This document shows positions 26,878-35,814 of a stretch of DNA of 64,000 nucleotides, in pieces (position 1 is the first letter of the stretch; the number at the start of each line of letters is the position of its first letter). This DNA is from Ruminiclostridium josui JCM 17888 (GTDB lineage Bacteria; Bacillota; Clostridia; Acetivibrionales; DSM-1351), in the NCBI RefSeq assembly GCF_000526495.1, contig NZ_JAGE01000001.1:1826501-1890500 (forward strand). The letters run 5' to 3'. The notes under the pieces are model-generated. The model worked only from the letters and a program-made list of their open reading frames with translations, was not told where the DNA came from and searched no databases. Both the position numbers and the translations under genes were made by a program.

Positions 26878-27876
26878 TTATATTTCTCCTGCAAAATGGC
26901 ATGATACATAATGTCCGTTACCACGGTCTACTAATTCTGGTGTTTTTTGAGAGCAAATATCTTTTGCATATGGACATCTTGTCCTGAATTTGCAGCCTGA
27001 CGGCGGATTAACAGGAGAAGGTATTTCCCCTTTAAGAATTATACGATTACGCTTCTTTGCAGTATCAGGATTAGGCTCAGGAATAGCCGTCAGTAGCGCT
27101 CTGGTATAAGGATGCATTGGATTTTTATACAATTCCTCTGACTCAACCAATTCAACTATATGACCAAGATACATAACACCAACCCTGTCACATGTATGCC
27201 TAACTACTCCCAAATCATGGGATATAAACAGGTATGTGAGATTTAGCCTGTCCTGCATTTCCTCAAGTGTATTGATTATCTGTGCTCTTATAGAAACGTC
27301 CAATGCTGAAACAGGTTCATCACAAACTATAAAGTCCGGTTGTACTGCGATTGCTCTGGCAATTCCTATTCTTTGACGTTGTCCTCCTGAAAATTCATGA
27401 GGATAACGGGATGAATGTTCTGTATTAAGACCTACAAGTGTTAAAAGCTCCCTTATCTTATCTGCTCTGTCACTTTTAGAGCTTGCCAAACCATGTATAT
27501 CCAAAGCTTCTCCCACAATATCGGATACAGTCATACGTGGATCCAGTGATGCATACGGATCCTGAAAGATATACTGCATTTTTTTTCTATATGGAAGTAA
27601 TTTCTTCCCTTGGAATTTAGTAATATCTACTCCGTCAATTTTTACAGTTCCGCTGGTAGGATTATAGATTCGCAGAATAGAACGTCCTAAGGTAGTTTTT
27701 CCTGAACCTGATTCTCCCACTAAGCCTAGCGTTTCACCTTTATATATGTCAAAAGTTACATCATCTACTGCTTTAACATATGCCTTCTTTCCGGCACTGT
27801 TTTTAATTGTGAAATATTGCTTCAGATTTTTTACTTCAACTAAAGGTGATTTATTTTTATTTGAGTTATTTTCCAT
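26878..27876 (-). CDS. oppF: Oligopeptide ABC transporter ATP-binding protein OppF
   Basis: ATG 27876 has GGAGGAG seven bases upstream and overlaps the end of oppD by 11 bases. The 332-residue ATPase has Walker [14 protein letters not shown]-loop [14 protein letters not shown], signature [14 protein letters not shown] and Walker [13 protein letters not shown]. The C-terminal extension of this family carries the [14 protein letters not shown] cysteine pattern (an iron-sulfur or zinc site in relatives). It pairs with OppD to power peptide import. Confidence 0.94.
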   Translation of the reverse strand: MENNSNKNKSPLVEVKNLKQYFTIKNSAGKKAYVKAVDDVTFDIYKGETLGLVGESGSGKTTLGRSILRIYNPTSGTVKIDGVDITKFQGKKLLPYRKKMQYIFQDPYASLDPRMTVSDIVGEALDIHGLASSKSDRADKIRELLTLVGLNTEHSSRYPHEFSGGQRQRIGIARAIAVQPDFIVCDEPVSALDVSIRAQIINTLEEMQDRLNLTYLFISHDLGVVRHTCDRVGVMYLGHIVELVESEELYKNPMHPYTRALLTAIPEPNPDTAKKRNRIILKGEIPSPVNPPSGCKFRTRCPYAKDICSQKTPELVDRGNGHYVSCHFAGEI

Positions 27877-28876
27877 TTTTCTGCTCCTCCATGCTTTCTT
27901 TTGCCCGCTCATCCATTAACCAGCAAGAAGTAGTATGACCATCAGCTTCTACATAAGCTTCCGGCATGTTGTTAATACAGACTTTAAGACATTCCTCGCA
28001 TCTTGGGGCAAAGGCACATCCGGAGGGGAGATGAAGCAAATCAATGGGGTTTCCCTTAATAGGAATAAGCTTCGAACCCTTAGTGTTCAAGTCGGGTAAT
28101 GAACGTAAAAGCCCCTTGGTATAAGGATGACGTGGGTTTTTAAATATGCTGTAAACTGATCCCTGTTCAACTATTTTCCCGCCGTACATAACAATAATAT
28201 CGTCAGCCATATCTGCTACTATTCCTAAATCATGAGTAATAAGAACAATGGCCATGCCGGTCTTTTTCTGTATATCTTTTAAGAGCTCAAGAATCTGTGC
28301 CTGTATGGTAACGTCAAGTGCTGTTGTGGGTTCATCAGCAATCAGCAGTTTTGGCTCGCCTGCAAGTGACATAGCTATCATAGCCCTTTGTCTCATACCA
28401 CCTGAGAATTCATGGGGGTATTGAGAAAGTCTTTTTTCAGGCTCATTTATACCTACAAGTGACAGTAGTTCTATAGACCTTTTCTTAACTTCTTCCTTAG
28501 AGATTTTTCCATACTTGTGATATAGGGACTCTGCTATCTGATTCCCTATAGTAAAAACAGGATTAAGACAAGTCATAGGGTCTTGAAATATCATTGCTAC
28601 TTCATTTCCCGCAATCTGAAGTCTTTCCTGTTTAGTCATTTTGGAAACATCTTTACCGTCAAATATAATGCTTCCGCCTACAATTTTTCCTGGTTTATCA
28701 ATAAGTCCGATAACAGAATAAGATGAAACACTTTTTCCTGAACCTGACTCTCCTACAATACCAAGAACTTTACCGGGTTCAAGTGAATAGCTTATTCCGT
28801 TGACGGCTTTAACTTCACCTGCCGGAGTAAAAAATGAAACTTCTAAATCTTTTATTTCAAGTAGTTTTTTATTCAT
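27866..28876 (-). CDS. oppD: Oligopeptide ABC transporter ATP-binding protein OppD
   Basis: The 336-residue ATPase shows Walker [15 protein letters not shown]-loop [17 protein letters not shown], signature [14 protein letters not shown] and Walker [13 protein letters not shown]. The C-terminal oligopeptide-binding region has [12 protein letters not shown]. It forms the heterodimeric motor with OppF. The start ATG has a GGTGAGG ribosome binding site. A gap of 132 bases separates it from oppC upstream; I saw no terminator in it, so the operon probably reads through. Confidence 0.94.
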   Translation of the reverse strand: MNKKLLEIKDLEVSFFTPAGEVKAVNGISYSLEPGKVLGIVGESGSGKSVSSYSVIGLIDKPGKIVGGSIIFDGKDVSKMTKQERLQIAGNEVAMIFQDPMTCLNPVFTIGNQIAESLYHKYGKISKEEVKKRSIELLSLVGINEPEKRLSQYPHEFSGGMRQRAMIAMSLAGEPKLLIADEPTTALDVTIQAQILELLKDIQKKTGMAIVLITHDLGIVADMADDIIVMYGGKIVEQGSVYSIFKNPRHPYTKGLLRSLPDLNTKGSKLIPIKGNPIDLLHLPSGCAFAPRCEECLKVCINNMPEAYVEADGHTTSCWLMDERAKESMEEQKNGK

Positions 28877-29013
28877 AGCAATTACCTCACCTGCCCCTTA
28901 AGAGGCATTTAATAATTATCTAAAAGTGTATATCCTGTATTATTTAAGGTATACCCGTATCTTTCAAAATTAACCTTCTAATTATTACAAAATACAACAT
29001 AAAATTACAAATG

Positions 29014-30009
29014 CTACTTTTTCATTCTTGGGTCTAAAGCATCTCTCAGTCCATCTCCAAAAAGGTTGAAGGACAGAATAATAATACTTATAGCTGATGC
29101 TGGAAATATAAGCATATAAGGATATGAATATATTCCCTTTAAAGCTATTTGAGAAAGAGAGCCCAGAGAAGCCATAGGTGATGATACACCAAGACCTATG
29201 AAGCTTAAAAATGATTCTGTAAATATTGCTTCAGGTATTTTAAGAGTAGTTACAACTATTATCTGTCCTATACAGTTTGGAATCAGATGTTTAAATATAA
29301 TAGATCTGTTGCTTGCACCAAGTACTTTAGCAGCCAGAACAAATTCCTGCTCTTTAAGAGCCAAAATCTGGCCACGAACTATTCTAGCCATATCTACCCA
29401 GTATAAAAGAGCCATAACCAGAAATATACTTATAAGACCAACACCCATGCTATTGAGAAAAGCAGGTGCGTGGCCTGACTGAATATAAATATCAATAGGT
29501 TTCTTCAATACAACCTGCAATAGAATTACTATAAGAATTGTGGGAACCGAGTATACTATGTCAACAATTCTCATCATGATATTATCAACCCAACCTCCAA
29601 AAAATCCAGAAATTGCACCGTAGATAATACCGATAATTGATATCATTATTGCTGCTACTACACCAACTGCAAGAGAAATTCTTGCACCTATCATTGTTCT
29701 TGTGAACAGGTCTCTACCTAGACTATCAGTACCGAATATATGCTGCATGCTTGGCTTTAAGTTTTCTTGGCCTTTTAGTATCTGCTCATATGAGTATGGA
29801 GAAACTATTGGTCCTATGATAGCAGCCAGTATAATCAAAATAATAACGACTAGAGCTCCAGTAGCCACTTTATTAGCTCTTAATCTGTTCCATGCATCCC
29901 TCCAATAACTAACAGATGGACGCATAACCTCAGCTGTTGCCTTTTCCTCGTCTGTGGCAGGCAAAAATAAATTTTTTTCCAAAACTTTTGAATTATTCAT
30001 AGTATTCAT
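29014..30009 (-). CDS. oppC: Oligopeptide ABC transporter permease OppC
   Basis: ATG 30009 is chosen, with AAGGGGCGGG upstream; the longer frame to 30054 would overlap oppB. The 331-residue protein has an N-terminal cytoplasmic segment with WRDAWNRLRANKVA, six membrane helices, and the family loop GTDSLGRDLFTRTMIGARISL. The EAA-type coupling motif reads ALKEQEFVLAAKVLGASNRSIIFKHLIPN. It forms the translocation path with OppB. It starts 16 bases after oppB. Confidence 0.93.
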   Translation of the reverse strand: MNTMNNSKVLEKNLFLPATDEEKATAEVMRPSVSYWRDAWNRLRANKVATGALVVIILIILAAIIGPIVSPYSYEQILKGQENLKPSMQHIFGTDSLGRDLFTRTMIGARISLAVGVVAAIMISIIGIIYGAISGFFGGWVDNIMMRIVDIVYSVPTILIVILLQVVLKKPIDIYIQSGHAPAFLNSMGVGLISIFLVMALLYWVDMARIVRGQILALKEQEFVLAAKVLGASNRSIIFKHLIPNCIGQIIVVTTLKIPEAIFTESFLSFIGLGVSSPMASLGSLSQIALKGIYSYPYMLIFPASAISIIILSFNLFGDGLRDALDPRMKK

Positions 30010-30025
30010 TAATGTCACCCGCCCC

Positions 30026-30949
30026 TTAATTGATAATGTTGATTCTAGGATCAACGAATCTGTATACTACATCAACAATGAAATTCATTAAAATTAGGAT
30101 TGCTCCGAAGAAAATCGTTACTCCCATTACAGTAGTGTAATCTCTTCCAGTTATACTGGTAACAAAAGTGCTTCCCAAACCCGGAATGGAAAATATTGAT
30201 TCAATTACGAATGAACCTGTAAGAACAGACGCAACCATTGGTCCGGCATAAGTTACTACAGGAAGAATTCCGTTTCTTAAAGCGTGTTTAAATATAACAG
30301 TCTTGTCTGAAAGACCTTTTGCCCGAGCTGTTCTGATATAATCTTGATTTATAACATCAAGCATGGATGAACGCATGAGCCTCGTTATAAAACTCAAAGG
30401 GAAGAACGATAGTGCAAAGCCTGGTAAAATGTAGCTGGAAACAGTGCTTAAATCGCTAATTGTAGGTAATATTTTTAGTTGTACGCCAAAAATAATCATA
30501 CTAATTGTGGCAACTACAAAGCTTGGAACTGCAATTCCAAAGGTCACAATCAACATAATGAGCCTGTCTACAACAGTATTTTTTTTAAGTGCGCTCAATA
30601 CCCCAAGAATAGTTCCAATTATCATTGCCAATGCGCTGGCGAAAATACCAAGCCTAAGTGAATAAGGGAACTTTTGAGCTATTATGTCTTTTACATCCTG
30701 ACCAATCAGTTGTATTGACTGCCCAAAATCACCATGAAGCACATTCTTTGCATAATTGAGATACTGAACCCCTAAAGGTTTGTCCAGACCATATTTTGCA
30801 TTTAGATTGGCTAACATTTCAGCAGTCATCTTCTTTTCACCTATAAAAGGATTACCTGGTACAAAATGCATCAAAAAGAATGTAAGTGTAAACATAATCC
30901 ATAAAGTCAAAAGTGAGACCAATAACCTTTTGATTATATATTTTGCCAT
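30026..30949 (-). CDS. oppB: Oligopeptide ABC transporter permease OppB
   Basis: The 307-residue protein has six membrane helices, the N-terminal MAKYIIKRLLVSLLTLWIMFTLTFFLMHFVPGNPF pattern of OppB/DppB, and the coupling loop INQDYIRTARAKGLSDKTVIFKHALRN. It is the first gene of the opp operon. AGGAGGTC precedes its ATG. A small perfect hairpin sits just upstream of that ribosome binding site (30964-30982). Confidence 0.93.
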   Translation of the reverse strand: MAKYIIKRLLVSLLTLWIMFTLTFFLMHFVPGNPFIGEKKMTAEMLANLNAKYGLDKPLGVQYLNYAKNVLHGDFGQSIQLIGQDVKDIIAQKFPYSLRLGIFASALAMIIGTILGVLSALKKNTVVDRLIMLIVTFGIAVPSFVVATISMIIFGVQLKILPTISDLSTVSSYILPGFALSFFPLSFITRLMRSSMLDVINQDYIRTARAKGLSDKTVIFKHALRNGILPVVTYAGPMVASVLTGSFVIESIFSIPGLGSTFVTSITGRDYTTVMGVTIFFGAILILMNFIVDVVYRFVDPRINIIN

Positions 30950-31450
30950 TTAAAGACCTCCTAACCGCATTTATATAATGCGGCATATTAAGAATAATTA
31001 TTAAAGTAAATACCAATAACAAAAATAATCGTTACTGGACATAATTACAGACCCATTTGGACACAAAAAAAACAATCAATCTGAATATTTGTTTATGACA
31101 ACATTGTCATTTTGGGAAACAAATTGATGTGTAACTTGCAAAAGGTATCAAAAAATGTCTTCGTATTGTCGAATTATACACCAAAATGAAGGAAAGTTCA
31201 ATAATTTATTCACTTATTGACTCTTGTAAAATATTGTATTTAAGCGGGTTTCAAGGTTTTGGTCATTCTAACTAATCCAAATGATAAAAGTTTGGTAAAA
31301 ATACCCATTAATTCATTAATCTAATAATATGTTAACATAATAAAGCGGTGAATGGTTAGAGTTTTAAATTATATTATTAATGTAAAGTTATAATACGTTA
31401 ACATAATAAAGCAAAATAGTATAAAGATATACATGAATTAATGAAAAATA
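30950..31450. other. Upstream region of the opp operon
   Basis: About 500 bases without a gene. It holds a hairpin CCGCATT-TATAT-AATGCGG (30964-30982) next to the oppB ribosome binding site. Two copies of a 22-base sequence, differing at one base (TAATATGTTAACATAATAAAG and TAATACGTTAACATAATAAAG, each plus C), lie at 31325-31346 and 31391-31412, about 66 bases apart. Nothing else was recognised. Confidence 0.5.
31323..31412. repeat. Pair of 22-base direct repeats in the opp/chemoreceptor spacer
   Basis: Both copies centre on GTTAACATAATAAAGC and differ by a single T/C change near the left end. The GTTAAC core is itself palindromic. They may be binding sites for a regulator of oppB, but lie nearly 400 bases from it. 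Confidence 0.5.
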
Positions 31451-31485
31451 AAAAGTGGTCGGCTGATTTAGCGACCACTTTTTTG
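31451..31485 (-). terminator. Terminator of the chemoreceptor gene
   Basis: AAAGTGGTCG and CGACCACTTT form a stem around a ten-base loop. On the minus strand it is followed by CTTTTTATTTTT. It lies eight bases after the chemoreceptor stop. Confidence 0.9.
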
Positions 31486-31493
31486 ATATAAAT

Positions 31494-33221
31494 TTACAGT
31501 CTGAATTTATTGATTTCACTATCCAATTGTTGAGCCATAATAGCCAAGTCACTTGAAGCCTTTGCTATTATCTCCATTGCAGAAAGTTGCTGCTGACTTG
31601 AAGCTGAAATTTCTTCGGAACTGGCTGCGGATTCTTCCGCTAAAGTTGTCAGATCATGTGTATGGCTTGAAATTTCTTTGGAGGCTTTGTCAATTGTGGC
31701 TAGCATTTCAGATACTTTCTTAGTTTTATCTGCGATAGCTTCTACAGATGTTTTTATTTTATCAAAAGCATGTTTTGTAATATTAACAGCAGAAGACTGT
31801 TCAGCCTCTATTTCTTTTGCTCTTTCTATTTTATTGGCTGTTATAGTGTTCTTTGCTATTATTGCTTGAATTATGGCAGTAATTTCTTTAGCAGCAGAGG
31901 ATGATTCTTCAGCTAGCTTGCGTATTTCATCTGCAACCACCGCAAAGCCTTTACCGGCTGCTCCGGCTCTGGCAGCCTCTATAGCGGCATTTAATGACAA
32001 TAAATTTGTCTGAGATGCTAAAGAATTTATTACATCTGATATACTTCCTACCTTAATAATAGACTTGCTTAAGTCTTCCAATGACTTGTTTACATCTTCA
32101 GAAACAGAAATATTTTCCTGTACCTTTTGGGATGCTAATATTACGGCCTCATAGCCTTCTGAAACAGCTTCTAGTGACAGTATTACCGCTTTCTCATTTT
32201 CGATGGTAGCGTCATTGGCTTGGGATATGTGTTCTGCAATTTCTGTAATATGCCCACTGGTTTTGCTTACAACTTCTGCCTGGTTGGCATTTCCCTTTGC
32301 AATTTCGTCAAGTGATTGGGTTACACGGGTAATACTCTTTGTACTCTCGGCAGTAGAAGCTGTCAGCTCTTCAGAATTAGCAGCCATGGTACCTGATATA
32401 TTGTGTAGCTTGGTAATAGTATTATGTAAGGAGTGTCTCATATCTGATATGGAATTAATTATTATGCCAATTTCATCCCTGCGCTTAATCATTGAATTGT
32501 ATGATTCATCAAAAACTAAATCAAAACCCGCTGTTTTTCTTATAATGGAAACAATAGTTGAAATGGGACATGTTATTGATCTGACAATTATAGCTCCTAT
32601 CAATATACAGATTAGAGAAACGGCTATTATCAAAATAATCAGAAAAAGGGATGCTTGTCTTGCAGATTCCAGACTTTTCTTATACACATCCGAAGCTTCT
32701 TTTATGTTGGCGTTTATAAGACTAGTTACACTTGATTCAAGTTTGCGAAATACAGTATCACCTTTATCACTGTATAGGGTGGAGGCTTCTGGGGTGTTGC
32801 CCGATGTGGATAATTCAATAATCTTATTCTTGATTTCTTTCCATGCTGTTAGGTTCTCTTTTATTGATGCATATATCATTGCTCCTTCAGAACCTAAATT
32901 TGAAGTAGAAATTTTTTTAATGCCATCGTCGAGATTTTTTTCTTTTCCTATAATATCGCTTAGAACAGCCATTTGATAACTTGTGTCATCAGACGCAATA
33001 AGCCTTAAGATATTTGTAAAATCGGTCATTAAATCAGTTCCGGCGTTACTTAGATTTGCAACTTGATTAAGATTATTATTATACATGGTGTTAAGAGCTT
33101 CCTGGGCCTTCCTAGTCTGAAGCCAGCCCATACTCCCAACAAGAACCATTCCAATAATCATTGCAAATATTAATAACACAAGCTTTACTCTTATCTTAGC
33201 ATTATCCATTAGTTTAAACAT
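31494..33221 (-). CDS. Methyl-accepting chemotaxis protein
   Basis: The 575-residue protein has an N-terminal membrane helix (about 12-32). A periplasm-side four-helix-bundle sensor (about 33-188, 4HB_MCP-like, [16 protein letters not shown]) leads to a second membrane helix (about 190-212). HAMP follows (about 213-270), then a long signalling domain. The conserved hairpin tip is [35 protein letters not shown]. It should relay extracellular signals to CheA/CheW. No chemotaxis genes are near. GGGGGATAT precedes the ATG and a terminator follows. Confidence 0.94.
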   Translation of the reverse strand: MFKLMDNAKIRVKLVLLIFAMIIGMVLVGSMGWLQTRKAQEALNTMYNNNLNQVANLSNAGTDLMTDFTNILRLIASDDTSYQMAVLSDIIGKEKNLDDGIKKISTSNLGSEGAMIYASIKENLTAWKEIKNKIIELSTSGNTPEASTLYSDKGDTVFRKLESSVTSLINANIKEASDVYKKSLESARQASLFLIILIIAVSLICILIGAIIVRSITCPISTIVSIIRKTAGFDLVFDESYNSMIKRRDEIGIIINSISDMRHSLHNTITKLHNISGTMAANSEELTASTAESTKSITRVTQSLDEIAKGNANQAEVVSKTSGHITEIAEHISQANDATIENEKAVILSLEAVSEGYEAVILASQKVQENISVSEDVNKSLEDLSKSIIKVGSISDVINSLASQTNLLSLNAAIEAARAGAAGKGFAVVADEIRKLAEESSSAAKEITAIIQAIIAKNTITANKIERAKEIEAEQSSAVNITKHAFDKIKTSVEAIADKTKKVSEMLATIDKASKEISSHTHDLTTLAEESAASSEEISASSQQQLSAMEIIAKASSDLAIMAQQLDSEINKFRL

Positions 33222-33429
33222 GGTACATATCCCCCTTATAATTTTATGAAATTAACCATTAGGAAAGTACATTATAAGAAAACTAAAATGCCAAAAGTAA
33301 AACTTTAGAATAACTTAAGTTGCCCGAACCATTAGTTTACTCAATGGCCATTAAAACTTAAATTACAAATAAAAATAGATATTAATTTTATCATTAATAT
33401 ATTATTAGTATACTATTAAATATGGAATA
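33222..33429. other. AT-rich upstream region of the chemoreceptor gene
   Basis: Promoter region of the minus-strand chemoreceptor gene. It is A-T rich and I see no gene or clear operator until the palindrome at 33430. Confidence 0.4.
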
Positions 33430-33469
33430 ATGTCAAATATTTGACATAATACTTATTTTTTTCTAATTA
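33430..33469 (+). promoter_or_regulatory. 18-base palindrome overlapping a candidate promoter
   Basis: ATGTCAAATATTTGACAT (33430-33447) is a perfect inverted repeat. Its right half contains TTGACA (33441-33446), followed after 17 bases by TAATTA (33464-33469). The layout is that of an operator covering a -35 box. The transcript would run rightwards into the terminator at 33556. Confidence 0.5.
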
Positions 33470-33512
33470 TGTGTCAAGAAATTACAAATTGTGTAGTTTT
33501 GGGAGGGTTTTG

Positions 33513-33557
33513 GTGGATGTGCAAAAAACTATTTATATCATTTATTCATATGAATAA
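33513..33557 (+). CDS. Possible 14-residue peptide ahead of a terminator
   Basis: GTG 33513 is preceded by GGGAGGG at a spacing of six bases and opens a frame VDVQKTIYIIYSYE ending in TAA at the foot of the terminator. Such a short frame could be chance. The promoter, ribosome binding site, stop and terminator in the right order make a tiny transcription unit plausible. Confidence 0.25.
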   Translation: MDVQKTIYIIYSYE

Positions 33558-33594
33558 AAACCGCAACTTTTGTTTTGAAAAGTTGCGGTTTTTT
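33556..33594. terminator. Strong bidirectional terminator
   Basis: AAAAACCGCAACTTTT and AAAAGTTGCGGTTTTT form a perfect 16-base-pair stem with a six-base loop. It can end the minus-strand SH3 gene and the short plus-strand unit from 33475. Confidence 0.9.
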
Positions 33595-33684
33595 ATATAG
33601 TTTATTTGAGCCTACGTTATTGTGTTATATAACATCAAGAAATTTTTACGTGTTAAGCAAATTAATTATCTATGCTCTAGCGAA

Positions 33685-34248
33685 CTATTTAAAATAATCT
33701 AAAGCAACCCATGCATATGCACCTATATAATATCCACTTGAACCTAGGCTTATATTACTATTAGCACCGTCTGTTGCAACCCAAGTATAACCATTCGCAT
33801 GCACTTTATGAGCATACCATAACCGTTGGTCTGCACCTTTAGGAATAGTTGTTATTATACCATAAGATGTACCAGGACCTTTTCGTATATTTACATTATC
33901 AGTTGCTGTATAAAACCTATTAGTAGTAGTTGTCTTTAGATATGAACTATTAATATATCCTGTTGTTTCTGTTTTACTATTAAAAATTCTTATTTTAATC
34001 CAGGATCCAGATGTTCCTTGATATTGACCAGTCCAAAGTACAGTATTTGCAGGGATTATCCCATATGAAGCATAGGATGTACCAGGACCTTTTCGTACAT
34101 TAACATTATCAGTTGTATAATATGTAGAAAATGTTGCTCCGGTTGTATATGCATTAACAGTGGTGGGTTGTAATACATTAACTCCTGTAATAACAACCGC
34201 TAGAATCATAAAAAATGTTTTTTTAATGAAATTCTCAATATTTTTCAT
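33685..34248 (-). CDS. Secreted protein with two bacterial SH3 domains
   Basis: The 187-residue protein has a signal peptide (about 1-32, FFMILAVVITGVNVLQPTTVNA). Two SH3b repeats follow (about 45-105 and 112-180), both with the segment TDNVNxRKGPGTSY. The DNA of the repeats is nearly identical over this stretch, pointing to recent duplication. SH3b domains bind peptidoglycan or other wall components. There is no catalytic domain, so it may be a wall ligand, inhibitor or bacteriocin-like factor; function unknown. TAGGAGG precedes the ATG. Confidence 0.82.
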   Translation of the reverse strand: MKNIENFIKKTFFMILAVVITGVNVLQPTTVNAYTTGATFSTYYTTDNVNVRKGPGTSYASYGIIPANTVLWTGQYQGTSGSWIKIRIFNSKTETTGYINSSYLKTTTTNRFYTATDNVNIRKGPGTSYGIITTIPKGADQRLWYAHKVHANGYTWVATDGANSNISLGSSGYYIGAYAWVALDYFK

Positions 34249-34547
34249 AAAATCCTCCTAAATCTACAATTTGCAACAAATTATACCTTAATTATACATA
34301 AATGTAAAGTACGTTTTGATTTGAGCTGTAAAATAATAATGCTGAATAAGTTATAAATGTGAGCAAATAAAGTATTTATAAGGATATTTTATTATATAAA
34401 TAGTGAATAAAAATCCTTAATAAGGGTGAAAGAATGGTAGAGAAACTGAAATTAGTATCAGTAAATAAAAATACTACAATAGACTATTTAAACAAGATGA
34501 AGTCAAAACGGTGTCAAATATTCTAAAATGTAAATGGAAAATAAAAT
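34249..34547. other. Intergenic stretch with a weak small reading frame
   Basis: A 30-codon frame (34434-34526, MVEKLKLVSVNKNTTIDYLNKM...) has only AAGGGTGAAAG upstream and may be the start of a lost gene. Nothing else was recognised in this AT-rich stretch. Confidence 0.3.
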
Positions 34548-34582
34548 AACAAAACCCTCTAAGCTAATTACTTAGAGGGTTT
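34548..34582 (-). terminator. Terminator of the tRNA-Arg gene
   Basis: AAACCCTCTAAG and CTTAGAGGGTTT form a perfect 12-base-pair stem. Read on the minus strand it is followed by TGTTATTTT. Confidence 0.85.
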
Positions 34583-34587
34583 CAATT

Positions 34588-34664
34588 TGGCGCGCCCGGC
34601 AGAGATCGAATCCACAACCTTCTGGTCCGTAGCCAGACGCTCTATCCAGTTGAGCTACGGGCGC
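34588..34664 (-). tRNA. tRNA-Arg(ACG)
   Basis: The reverse complement folds as a 77-base tRNA. The acceptor is GCGCCCG with CGGGCGC, and the D arm is GCTC...GAGC. The anticodon stem is TCTGG/CCAGA with loop CTACGGA (anticodon ACG, read as ICG after deamination). The T loop is TTCGATC. CCA is encoded. The T stem has two G-U pairs, but all arms form. Confidence 0.95.
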
Positions 34665-34880
34665 ATTTATTTTGCGTATAAATCATGACGCACATAATAT
34701 GATAATACATATTAATGCAAAAAGCAACCATTTACTAAAAATAATTTTTTCCAATTAGTGAAAGCTCATAATTGGAAACTTCTATATTTTAATAAGCTTC
34801 TTATATTATGTTAAAATAGAATTACTATAAAGAAATTGAGAACTTTTATTCAGAATAAACCCCATATGGGAGGTAGAAAT

Positions 34881-35798
34881 TTGAGACACGTCTTTATAAT
34901 AAATCCCGCTGCCGGGAAGGGAAGGGCTTTGGAGCTTATACCGGTAATTGAGAACTATTTCAAGGGGACACACCATAAGTATGTATTAAAAATAACTGAG
35001 TATCCGGGACATGCAACAAAAATTGCCCGTGAATACGCAGAGAGTGAAATATGCAGGATATACTCCATTGGTGGGGATGGGACTGTAAATGAAATAGTAA
35101 ACGGGATAGCAGGAACAAGAGCTTCCTTGGGGGTTATACCAGCAGGCTCTGGAAATGATTTTATAAGAAGCATACATGGAGAATATAAGGCTAAGGAAAT
35201 AGTATCTGAAACCATAAGCGGAGAGGAAAGAAGTTTAGATTTGGCAAGGGCAAACGGGAAATACTTTATAAATATTTCTTCCATAGGGTTTGATGCCGAT
35301 ATTGTTTATAATGCCCGGAAATTTAAAAGACTGCCGTATATACCAGGAAGAATGGCATACCTGTTTTCATTAATATATACAACTTTCAAAAATAAAATAA
35401 ATGAGGTAAAAGTCACTATAGACGATAATGAGGAGTTTGATTTAAAAATACTTCTTGCCGCAGTTGCCAACGGAAGGTTTTATGGCGGGGGAATGCTGCC
35501 TGTCCCAGATGCAGTTCTGGATGACGGATTCCTTGATGTATGTCTAGTTAGAGAAGTTAGTAGGTTCAAGATTTTAACATTATTTCCAAAGTATATAAAA
35601 GGTGAACACGGACAATTAGAATATGTTAGCTTTAAAAGAGCAAAGAAAATAAAAATTGAAAGTAAAGACACAATCGCACTTAATATAGACGGAGAAATTC
35701 TTACAGGAAAGGAAATTGAGTTTGAAATACTAAAAGGGGCTATTAATGTAATTTATCCTGTAGGTATGACAACTAACGAAAGTGTAGTTAATATTTAA
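34881..35798 (+). CDS. Diacylglycerol/lipid kinase, YegS/DagK family
   Basis: TTG 34881 is chosen: GGGAGG lies seven bases upstream and the fold begins at LRHVFIINPAAGKG. The 305-residue protein has the glycine-rich loop SIGGDGTVNEIVNGI, the phosphate-binding IPAGSGNDFIRSI, and the C-terminal motif ANGRFYGGGMLPVPDAVLDDGFLDVCLV. These are the hallmarks of DAGK catalytic-domain proteins such as DgkB, which phosphorylate diacylglycerol at the membrane surface to recycle it into phospholipid. It is followed by sbcD after 16 bases. Confidence 0.9.
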   Translation: MRHVFIINPAAGKGRALELIPVIENYFKGTHHKYVLKITEYPGHATKIAREYAESEICRIYSIGGDGTVNEIVNGIAGTRASLGVIPAGSGNDFIRSIHGEYKAKEIVSETISGEERSLDLARANGKYFINISSIGFDADIVYNARKFKRLPYIPGRMAYLFSLIYTTFKNKINEVKVTIDDNEEFDLKILLAAVANGRFYGGGMLPVPDAVLDDGFLDVCLVREVSRFKILTLFPKYIKGEHGQLEYVSFKRAKKIKIESKDTIALNIDGEILTGKEIEFEILKGAINVIYPVGMTTNESVVNI

Positions 35799-35814
35799 TC
35801 GAGGGAGGGACAAA

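Noticed and set aside
32203-32976. 257-codon antisense frame inside the chemoreceptor gene
   Set aside because: It is the shadow of a repetitive, well-supported coding sequence on the other strand; no ribosome binding site or protein-like pattern.
34434-34526. 30-codon frame starting MVEKLKLVSVNKN
   Set aside because: The ribosome binding site is weak and the product has no recognisable pattern; it is recorded only in the spacer description.
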